64,000 nt of DNA from Bythopirellula polymerisocia (GTDB lineage: Bacteria; Planctomycetota; Planctomycetia; Pirellulales; Lacipirellulaceae). Every line of letters begins with the position of its first letter. Positions within the stretch are counted from its first letter, which is position 1. The notes under the pieces are model-generated. The model was not told the DNA's origin and searched no databases. It saw nothing but the letters and a program-made list of their open reading frames with translations. The stretch spans positions 193,567-257,566 of the forward strand of contig NZ_SJPS01000004.1 of NCBI RefSeq assembly GCF_007860015.1. The letters run 5' to 3'. The position numbers and the translations under genes were made by a program. Below are positions 54,316-62,317 of the stretch, one piece after another.

Positions 54316-56229
54316 ATGTCTCCCGAAACTCAACCCGACACTGAACACGAAGCATCATTCGCCGAAACGGCGTTGAAACTCGGTGGCAAGAGTGCCGATG
54401 AGGCCCGTCGCACTGGTGCTATCGACAAAGCCGACGATCAAGTCGAGGCCCTCTTTGCACCGCAATACCAAACGATCAATTCCCCTGCCCATCGAGCCGT
54501 ATGGGATCGCGGTGTGCCAGTCGAATTGTTTCAGAGCACACCCGTCAAGCCCAGTGCCGACATCGAGCGAGTGATGGACGCTTCCGTCGCATTGGTGCGA
54601 CAACATCGCGCTGCGAACACCCTGCTCGATGACAATGGAAAAATTACCGAAGACGTGATGCAAGAACTTGCCTCGGTCGGATACTGGGGTCTGTTGGTTG
54701 ACAAAGAGTACGGCGGGTCGGGAACCCCGTTCGCCGAATTCGCACCGTTTCTCACCCGCATGGCTACGGCCGATCCTACCATAGCTGGCCTGGCATCGGT
54801 CCACGGTTGCATTGGTGCGGTGGATCCTGTGCGGACGTTTGGCACTCCCGAGCAAAAGCAATATTTCTTGCCGGGCTTGGCCGACGGGTCGCGACTCAGT
54901 GCTTTTGCCCTCACTGAGCCATGTGCCGGGAGCGACCTCACGGCATTGCGTACTCGGGCTGTTCTCGACGGAGACGATTATGTCGTCAACGGCGAAAAGT
55001 TATTCATTACCAACGTCCTGCCAGGAAGAACCATCGGGTTGGTCTGCCTGATCGAGGATCGCCCCGCCGTGCTCATCGTTGATTTGCCCAAGACAGAGAA
55101 CGAACACTTTCAACTCCGCAAGTATGGCCTGTGGGCACTCAAGCAAACTTACAATCAAGGTATCATCTTCAACAACTTTCGAGTCCCTGCCGCGAACCTG
55201 CTCCAGCCTACCCGAGGAGATGGACTTACCATCGCTTACCACGGTTTGAACCTGGGTCGCGTGGCGCTTTGTGCCAATGCGGCTGGCACGATGCGTATCA
55301 TGCTCGCCAGTATGATTCCTTGGGCCAATTTCCGTGTTACTTATAGTGCCCCGATCGCCCAGCGCGAACTTGTGCAGCGGCGTATCGCCCAGATGGCTGG
55401 ACTCATCACGGCCTGTGATGCCCTGGTGTCCTGGTGCGCGGGACTCATTGATCGCGGCTATCGAGGTGAAATGGAATGTATCATTGCCAAAATCTTTGGG
55501 AGCGAATCCCAAAAGCACGCAGCGATCGAACTGTTCATGAAGACCCACGGCGGACGCTCGTTCCTCCATGGGCACCTCCTGGGAGACAATGTTCACGAGT
55601 ACTTGGCCCCCTGTATCTACGAGGGAGAAGGGGAAGTGCTTGGTATGGCATTTTTCAAATCCCTCGTTAAACACCACGGAAAGACTTATTTTGAACCGGT
55701 GGGCAAGGCCCTGGCCGCCGCTGGAATCAAAAAACTCAACCCACTCAACCCGTCCCACGTCTGGGCGCTTAAGAGCGTGGCGTTTCCCTATTTGAAATGG
55801 CTCGTGGCGCGACGCCTGTTACCCACGGCCAAGAGCCAACTTCCCACGATGCCAACGGCACTGGCCCAGCATGCAGAATTCGCCTGCAACGCTCTGCAAG
55901 ACATGGCATTGGAAATCTCAAGCACGATGAGCAAGTTTCAACTGTCTCTTGCCGACCGCCAATGCCGGATGGCAGAACTTTCGCTCCGCTGCCAGAGCCT
56001 GATCACAATGCTCTGCACAGCGCTCTACGGCGCAAGGCAAAGCGACGAAATCGTTCGCGATGCAGCCGATATCTTCTGTCAGGAGCAGACGCAGCAATAC
56101 ACGGGCCGTCGCCCTTCGAACTCCTACTACCGCCAGGTGACCCGATTAGGCGCCGCGATAGCCGAAGGGAAATTTTCAAGCATTGCGGGTCTCGATCCCG
56201 ACGAAATCTTGATGCGATACGAAAACTAG
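54316..56229 (+). CDS. Acyl-CoA dehydrogenase family protein with C-terminal extension
   Basis: Oxidises acyl-CoA at the alpha-beta bond using FAD. 637 residues: an extra 70-residue N-terminal segment, then the fold with LLVDKEYGGSGTPFAEF, FALTEPCAGSDLTAL, YVVNGEKLFITN and the catalytic Glu in IYEGEGEVLGM. About 200 more residues follow the fold, helix-rich, as in long-chain-type (FadE/ACAD9-like) enzymes. ATG 54316 has GAAGGAG 5 bases upstream; the longer frame from 54277 lacks that. Exact substrate is unknown. The electron-transfer flavoprotein is not in the window. Confidence 0.9.
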   Translation: MSPETQPDTEHEASFAETALKLGGKSADEARRTGAIDKADDQVEALFAPQYQTINSPAHRAVWDRGVPVELFQSTPVKPSADIERVMDASVALVRQHRAANTLLDDNGKITEDVMQELASVGYWGLLVDKEYGGSGTPFAEFAPFLTRMATADPTIAGLASVHGCIGAVDPVRTFGTPEQKQYFLPGLADGSRLSAFALTEPCAGSDLTALRTRAVLDGDDYVVNGEKLFITNVLPGRTIGLVCLIEDRPAVLIVDLPKTENEHFQLRKYGLWALKQTYNQGIIFNNFRVPAANLLQPTRGDGLTIAYHGLNLGRVALCANAAGTMRIMLASMIPWANFRVTYSAPIAQRELVQRRIAQMAGLITACDALVSWCAGLIDRGYRGEMECIIAKIFGSESQKHAAIELFMKTHGGRSFLHGHLLGDNVHEYLAPCIYEGEGEVLGMAFFKSLVKHHGKTYFEPVGKALAAAGIKKLNPLNPSHVWALKSVAFPYLKWLVARRLLPTAKSQLPTMPTALAQHAEFACNALQDMALEISSTMSKFQLSLADRQCRMAELSLRCQSLITMLCTALYGARQSDEIVRDAADIFCQEQTQQYTGRRPSNSYYRQVTRLGAAIAEGKFSSIAGLDPDEILMRYEN

Positions 56230-56533
56230 AACATGGAATTGGAGAAACCGATTCTTCATAAAGCCGTGTCGACCTGTCTAGATCCTGCTATTTTTTAGTC
56301 TGAAAAGGACGCGACGAAGATTCTCTAGATGTCAACAGCCCATGTTTTTGGTATTCTTCAAGCAGACATGCAGAAACTGCCTGAACTTAAGCAACTCAGC
56401 CACGTTGAATCGCTTAGTGCGCGTTGACTGGTTGCCTTCCAGTGGAGCATGCGATACGTGCATTTGATAGACTTCCAACGTCTTTGACATGCTCGATGGG
56501 CGGGAACAATACCTAAGCTTGAGGAGTTGATTG
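56230..56533. other. Intergenic region, no feature seen
   Basis: 304 bases before the redoxin-cytochrome gene. The only clear element is GAGGAG at 56521-56526, its ribosome binding site. Confidence 0.5.
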
Positions 56534-58522
56534 ATGGAATGGAGCAAGGTTTTGTCTCGAATCAATTGGCAGCTGATTCTCACACTCTCTATATGCTTCA
56601 TCGGGGAGGTTCCCTCCTTCGCGACCAGTCCAGCACGAATTGATTGGTTCACAGTTCGTGACGTTGAAGGCCAGTCGCTGGACCTCAAAGGCAGCAGGTG
56701 GAAGGTTGTATGCTTTCTGGGAGCGGAATGTCCGTTGGCACGGCTCTATGGCCAGCGACTCAGCCAACTGAGCGGCGAGTTCGCCCCCCAGGGCGTCCGC
56801 GTGATCGGTATCAACTCCAATCCGCAGGACTCGGCGGCAGACGTGCGTAACTACATGAGAGACTTAGAGATATCGTTTCCCATTGTCAAAGACGAAGACC
56901 AGTCGTTGGCCCGCCGTTTGGGAGCTACCCGCACGCCGGAGGTGATCGTGCTCGACGCGGCCGGCATGGTCCGCTACCAAGGCCGCATCGATGACCAATA
57001 CGAACCCGGCATTTCGCGAGGGAAACCAACCCAGCACAATCTGCGAGATGCAATTGAAGCGTTAGTCTCCGGCGAACAGGTCCCCATTGCCAGGACAATT
57101 ACGGTCGGGTGTCTCATCACTTTCATCGAGCCCGCTGCAAAGATGCAAGCGAGAGACGAATCGCTTACCTTCACTCGCGATATTGCCCCCATTCTCAATC
57201 AGCACTGTGTGGAGTGCCATCGACCGGGTGAAATCGGGCCCTTTGCGCTGACCGATTACGACGAGGTGGTCGGTTGGGGTGAGATGATGTTAGAGGTCAT
57301 CGAACAGAAACGGATGCCGCCTTGGCATGCAGCTCCCGAGTACGGCAAGTTTATCGGTGCGCGGCACATGCCTCCCGAGGATTTGAAGACCTTGGCGGCA
57401 TGGGTTTCACAAGGAATGCCGGAAGGCGATCCGAAGGATTTACCGCCGCTTCCGAAATGGACCGCGGGTTGGCAGATGTCGACACCCCCCGACGAGCAAT
57501 TCACCATGCGTCAGCAACCGTTTCAGGTGCCAGCCGAGGGCATCGTCGACTACCAATACTTTGTGGTCGATCCTGGTTGGAAGGAAGATCGCTGGATACA
57601 TGCAGCGCAAGTCGTGCCGGGCAATCCTTCCGTCGTACACCACTCTATAGTATTTGTGCGAAAGCCCGACGGTACGCGCTCCAACGGCATAGGCTGGCTG
57701 GGAGGCTACGTGCCTGGACAACGAGCTGTAGAATTGCCGCCTAGTTACGCTCGCTTAGTGCCTGCCGGATCGAAACTTGTGTTCCAAATGCACTACACAC
57801 CTAATGGCCACAAGACGGAAGACACCACCAAAGTAGGCATTTGGACTATTGACGAAAAAGACGTCACTCATGAAGTGACAACGCGTGTGGCCCTGAACCA
57901 CCACTTCGAGATCCCTCCCGGTGCCAAAGAACACAAGGTGGGACTTCAGATGCGTCAGTTCACTAGTGGCTCACTCCTGCTGGGTGCCACGCCACACATG
58001 CATCTGCGCGGCAAGTCGTTTCGACTGGAAGCTCGCCGAGAGAACGGACTGGAAACGCTTTTGAGCGTGCCAGAATACGATTTTAATTGGCAGCATCTCT
58101 ATGGTTTTACCTCGCCGATACCGTTGGACGACATCTCGGCCCTGGAAATGGAGGTTACCTTCGACAACTCGGCTGGCAATCCTACTAATCCCGATCCTAA
58201 TCAGTTTGTCACCTGGGGTGATCAAACATGGCAGGAAATGGCAGTGGCATTTTTCGATGTGGCCCTGCCATGCGACCAGCCCCGCATAGTCGTACGGCAC
58301 GAATCTGACGAACCTGCCGAAAGCCAACAGCAACGTCAGGAACGCATCGACAAACTGACCAACGAGTTTCTGTCGGATATGGACAGCGACGGTGACGGCT
58401 TGGTGCTCTACGACGAAGTCCCCGAAAGTTTTCGTATATTTGGTTTCAAACAGATGGACCACGACCACGACCGCCGGATCGAACGGAGTGAGATCGAAAA
58501 AGAGGCGCAGAGGCGGCTCTAA
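56534..58522 (+). CDS. Exported redoxin - cytochrome c - copper monooxygenase-like - EF-hand fusion
   Basis: 662 residues, at least four parts. Signal segment then a redoxin domain (residues about 30-190; FLGAECPLARLYG with one Cys). A cytochrome c domain follows with CVECH (Cys225, heme axial ligand) and MPPWHA. Then a copper type II ascorbate-dependent monooxygenase-like fold: VVHHSIVF (HH), QMHYTP, PHMHLRGKSF (HxH) and WQEMAVAFF, the likely Met ligand. The end has EF-hand loops DMDSDGDGLVLYDE and DHDHDRRIERSE. Expected periplasmic or surface. ATG 56534 with GAGGAG 7 bases upstream. The substrate is unknown. Confidence 0.83.
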   Translation: MEWSKVLSRINWQLILTLSICFIGEVPSFATSPARIDWFTVRDVEGQSLDLKGSRWKVVCFLGAECPLARLYGQRLSQLSGEFAPQGVRVIGINSNPQDSAADVRNYMRDLEISFPIVKDEDQSLARRLGATRTPEVIVLDAAGMVRYQGRIDDQYEPGISRGKPTQHNLRDAIEALVSGEQVPIARTITVGCLITFIEPAAKMQARDESLTFTRDIAPILNQHCVECHRPGEIGPFALTDYDEVVGWGEMMLEVIEQKRMPPWHAAPEYGKFIGARHMPPEDLKTLAAWVSQGMPEGDPKDLPPLPKWTAGWQMSTPPDEQFTMRQQPFQVPAEGIVDYQYFVVDPGWKEDRWIHAAQVVPGNPSVVHHSIVFVRKPDGTRSNGIGWLGGYVPGQRAVELPPSYARLVPAGSKLVFQMHYTPNGHKTEDTTKVGIWTIDEKDVTHEVTTRVALNHHFEIPPGAKEHKVGLQMRQFTSGSLLLGATPHMHLRGKSFRLEARRENGLETLLSVPEYDFNWQHLYGFTSPIPLDDISALEMEVTFDNSAGNPTNPDPNQFVTWGDQTWQEMAVAFFDVALPCDQPRIVVRHESDEPAESQQQRQERIDKLTNEFLSDMDSDGDGLVLYDEVPESFRIFGFKQMDHDHDRRIERSEIEKEAQRRL

Positions 58523-58745
58523 AAGTACTGGCAAAAAGCGAGAGTCCTTGCGAATCAATATACTACATCATGTAGCCATGCCAGCGATCTCCGGCACAAT
58601 ACATGACAATATGACAAAGCAACTGAGGGGAATTGTTTCGCTTTCAGCACTGCTATAAGTCGAACAATCCAGAAACTATGACTCTCACATTCGCGCTATT
58701 CGCAGACAACACGGAAGAGAACTGATTTCAGATTAAGTGGGCAAC

Positions 58746-61061
58746 ATGGAAGAGGCTCAGAAAGCAACCTCGCTCAGTACTCGTTTGTTTTACTGGTGGG
58801 CAGATCGTCCGATTCTGCAATTGCTAGTTTTGGTGTTGGCGACAAGTTTATCGCTGATTGGATTCATTCAACCCTCGCTGATCACCAATCTGTTCTCCTC
58901 TTCAGAAATTCAGCAGCAACAGAAAAGTGTAGCTTCCGAGCCGGGCGCGCTTCTCGAATCCGACCAGCCACCACCAGACGTCACTCCCTTTCGCGTCGGC
59001 GGGGGAGACGTCACGATCGTCGTCACCAGCCACGACTTTTTCACGCAGGAAAGCCTCACCGCGATTCGTACCGCGGTCGATGCTCTGCAAGACCTGCCGC
59101 AAGTGCGTAGTATTCTGTGGATCGAAAGCATCCCAGGACTCAATCTGTTTGGACTGCCGGAATCGCCGCTGCCGCGATCTGACGCCTCGGAGCGACAAAT
59201 GGAATTGGGGCGGGAACGCACGCTGGGTAATCCCTTGGCCGTTGGGCAACTGATCTCCAGTGACGGCAAGACATTGCTGCTGCACCTGAATCTCGACTGG
59301 TTCTTTGTCACCAGCGATACTGCCTGTACTAGCGACTTGAGCGAAACTGCCGCGGCGGCTGCCAGCACGGTGCCTGGCTCAGACCTGAAGTTTCAAGTCA
59401 CCGGGCAGGCTCCATTGAATCTCTTGATGCGACAGAACCACGTCCGCGACGCATGGCGGTATCAGTTGATAGGCTACTGCATCATGATTGTCTCTGCGTT
59501 AGTGCTATTCCGCGGGTTCTCGGCAGTGGTGATCGTCGCAGTCGCACCTGCATTGGGCGTTTTCTGGACAATGAGTTTCTTGCGGTTTTTCGATCTTGAG
59601 CAAAACCCTTTTTCTGATGTGATTGTCCCGATATTGGTCAGTCTCGTCGGGCTGACTGACGCCGTGCACATGATGGTGGAGATTCGATCGCAGCGGGCCT
59701 CAGGTCACGATGTCCGCGAGGCGACGCGTCGTGGTGTGGCCAAAGTGGGCATGGCCTGCGTGTTGACGAGTCTGACGACCGCGATCGGCTTCGCCAGTTT
59801 GATTTGGGCCCATCACCAGATCGTGCGTGAGTTTGGCCTTTGTTGTGTGATGGGAGTATTCTGTACGCTGGTAAGCGTCTTGACAGTACTGCCCCTGGGT
59901 TGCCGTTCACCATTGGGGCGACGTCTTCACGTGGGGCTCGGCAAGAGCTTAGTGGACAGGCAGCTCAATCGGATTGGACCAGTCGTCGCGTGGGTGCTGA
60001 AGAACGACCGAAAGGTGGCATGGATTGCGATCGGGTCGACCGCAGTGCTGGTCGCCATCTGCTCCCAACTCACTCCTGATGAAAAACGCTTCGGGTTGCT
60101 AGGCGATTCCGGCGAAGCGGCCCAGGGCCTGAGGCATTTGGATGACGCGATGGGAGGGTTAGAGTTTGCCTACGTAAACATCACTTGGAAGCGATCAGTC
60201 GAGGACAGTCAGTTGCTGAAAATACTGGAGGACGTTAATGACGTGCTAGCTGCCGAACCTCTAATCGGGCATCCATTGGGCGTTCGGGAACTGTTGGCCG
60301 CTCTCCCCGGCGAGGGTGAACCGGCGGAACGCATGACGCTACTGGAACTTCTACCCGCCGAATTGAAACGCGCGTTCTACACCCCGGAAAACAGAAGTGC
60401 AACCGTACAATTCCGCGTAAAGGACATCGGCATCGCTAAGTACGGCCCGGTCTTTGAACGGATCGAAAAATCGCTGAGAGAGCTTTCAGACAAGTATCCG
60501 GACTTCACTCTGGAACTAAGTGGTGGCGCTATTTGGCGCTGGCATAATATCTACCGGATAGTCACGGATCTGGCCACCAGCCTGGGAACTGCCAGCATCA
60601 TCATCTGGCTGGTGCTTACGATTGTTTATGGCTCAATCCGCATCGGTCTGATCTCCATCATACCAAACGTCTTTCCCTTGGTAGCGACGGGCGCGATGTT
60701 GGTGATCGCAGGCCAGCATTTGGAGATCGTCACCGTCTGCGTTTTTACAATCTGCATCGGCATTGCCGTTGACGACACGATACACTTTCTCACACGGTTC
60801 GCGGGAGAACGAGGTGCCGATGTGGATGATCGTCAGGCGATCCAACGTGCGTTTACTGGTGTCGGCTCGGCGCTGCTCATGACCACGATCGTGCTAGTGG
60901 CCGGCATGTTGACTGCCGTCACGGCGGATGCCCGCGACGCACGACTGTTCGGCACCATGGGAGCACTGACACTATCCACGGCCCTATTTGCCGACATCAT
61001 CTTTCTGCCGGCACTGCTGAGCAGATTTGCGCGATCAAAGTCGTGGGGCTGCGATACTTAA
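58746..61061 (+). CDS. MMPL/RND-family transporter
   Basis: A 771-residue efflux-type protein with two repeats, each an early helix, a large periplasmic domain and five further helices. Key parts are VPILVSLVGLTDAVHMMVEIR and ICIGIAVDDTIHFLTRFAGER, RND family 4 motifs with Asp residues in the membrane that relay protons. It resembles lipid exporters of the MMPL/HpnN class rather than AcrB. ATG 58746; GTG 58737 also in frame. No membrane-fusion or outer-membrane partner is nearby. It follows the redoxin fusion by 223 bases. Confidence 0.9.
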   Translation: MEEAQKATSLSTRLFYWWADRPILQLLVLVLATSLSLIGFIQPSLITNLFSSSEIQQQQKSVASEPGALLESDQPPPDVTPFRVGGGDVTIVVTSHDFFTQESLTAIRTAVDALQDLPQVRSILWIESIPGLNLFGLPESPLPRSDASERQMELGRERTLGNPLAVGQLISSDGKTLLLHLNLDWFFVTSDTACTSDLSETAAAAASTVPGSDLKFQVTGQAPLNLLMRQNHVRDAWRYQLIGYCIMIVSALVLFRGFSAVVIVAVAPALGVFWTMSFLRFFDLEQNPFSDVIVPILVSLVGLTDAVHMMVEIRSQRASGHDVREATRRGVAKVGMACVLTSLTTAIGFASLIWAHHQIVREFGLCCVMGVFCTLVSVLTVLPLGCRSPLGRRLHVGLGKSLVDRQLNRIGPVVAWVLKNDRKVAWIAIGSTAVLVAICSQLTPDEKRFGLLGDSGEAAQGLRHLDDAMGGLEFAYVNITWKRSVEDSQLLKILEDVNDVLAAEPLIGHPLGVRELLAALPGEGEPAERMTLLELLPAELKRAFYTPENRSATVQFRVKDIGIAKYGPVFERIEKSLRELSDKYPDFTLELSGGAIWRWHNIYRIVTDLATSLGTASIIIWLVLTIVYGSIRIGLISIIPNVFPLVATGAMLVIAGQHLEIVTVCVFTICIGIAVDDTIHFLTRFAGERGADVDDRQAIQRAFTGVGSALLMTTIVLVAGMLTAVTADARDARLFGTMGALTLSTALFADIIFLPALLSRFARSKSWGCDT

Positions 61062-61233
61062 ATACCCGCTCACCGTACATCTGGGTTCGGCCTTGGGAAG
61101 TTCAATCTTGCACAGCAGTTCTTTATCAGCGCAACAAACCAAGTGGAGATATCTCTTCAGAGAAATTGATAGGAAAGTATTAGATGACTTAGGGCAGAAG
61201 CCTACAAACTCTGTTGCCGAAGCCTGCTAATGG

Positions 61234-61983
61234 TTAATCCCGCGAGTTGCTTCCCACGCTGGCCTTGAAGGGTGCGGCCAATATCGCCCCGGTGATGAAC
61301 CCGCCGATGTGGGCACCGTAGGCGACCCCTTGTTGATCACCACCCAGTAACCCCAGTCCACTGATCACCTGGAAGGCAAACCACATCCCTACGGCAACAT
61401 ACCCCGGAACGTCGGTCACGAATCGAAACAACAGGACCATCACCTGGCGATGAGGATGCAACACAAGATAAGCCCCCATCACACCCGAAATCGCACCTGA
61501 CGCGCCCAAGCAGGGAATCAGCGATGCTGGTCCCGACGCACTCACCAGCACATGCGCCAGCGATGCCAATACTCCGCACAGGAGATAAAAAACCAGGTAA
61601 CGCACCTTGCCGAGATCGTGTTCGATGTTGTCACCAAAAATCCACAGAAACCACATGTTCCCCGCCAGATGCATTATGCCGCCGTGCATGAAGATTGCCG
61701 TAAGTAGTGTCAGATAAACAGGGATCGGAGTGGTCCGAAGCCCCGGCATCTGTACTTCCTGCACACCAACGGGAGTATTCATTTGCACGATTTTGTCTTC
61801 GGTCACCACATCATGCCCCGAAGTAATCTCTGCAGGTACCGTGGCATAGGCAAGTGTGAAGTTTTCGTTCTTCCCCATTCCTTGAAACACCGCAAACACG
61901 AGCACATTGATTACGATCAGCGTAATGTTCACGATCGGAAATGTGGTGCGATCCGAGTTGTCGTCGCTGAGAGGGAATACCAT
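61234..61983 (-). CDS. Rhomboid-family intramembrane serine protease
   Basis: A 249-residue membrane protease with about six helices. HGGIMHLAGNMWFLWIFGDNIE holds the conserved oxyanion Asn; the catalytic Ser is in GASGAISGV and the catalytic His in YGAHIGGFITG. A loop (residues about 50-85) of some 35 residues lies after the first helix. It cleaves membrane substrates within the bilayer; targets unknown. ATG 61983. Confidence 0.94.
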   Translation of the reverse strand: MVFPLSDDNSDRTTFPIVNITLIVINVLVFAVFQGMGKNENFTLAYATVPAEITSGHDVVTEDKIVQMNTPVGVQEVQMPGLRTTPIPVYLTLLTAIFMHGGIMHLAGNMWFLWIFGDNIEHDLGKVRYLVFYLLCGVLASLAHVLVSASGPASLIPCLGASGAISGVMGAYLVLHPHRQVMVLLFRFVTDVPGYVAVGMWFAFQVISGLGLLGGDQQGVAYGAHIGGFITGAILAAPFKASVGSNSRD

Positions 61984-62317
61984 ACAAATTTTATGGGTTA
62001 AATGGTGGTGACTAATTGGCGAAAAGTGTGCAGGCCATTATTCTCTGAAAACTGCCTTCCGTACAAGTCGTATGACAGCCACCTTGGCTGTCATCGCGAT
62101 GTATCAACGGCTGGAAGCCTACACCACTCAGCTCGTGTTAAACTCTTCTGATTGCTCGCGTTGTGCCGACGCTTGAGCAGCTTTCTCGAAGTCTGCGCGA
62201 CTTGCTTCGACCTTCAAACTCTCCAGACGCTCTGCAGCGTGGTATATTTTCACATTACCAATACCTGCGGTCCATTTTCCGCTAGGCACTCGCTCTCATG
62301 GAGGAGACGTCGCTCTT
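61984..62317. other. Divergent intergenic region
   Basis: 334 bases between the rhomboid gene and the hydrolase gene. No clear promoter found; GGAGGAG at 62300-62306 is the likely binding site for the hydrolase. Confidence 0.45.

Noticed and set aside
61027..61230. 67-codon plus-strand frame after the MMPL gene
   Set aside because: Overlaps the end of the MMPL frame and lacks any protein-like features.
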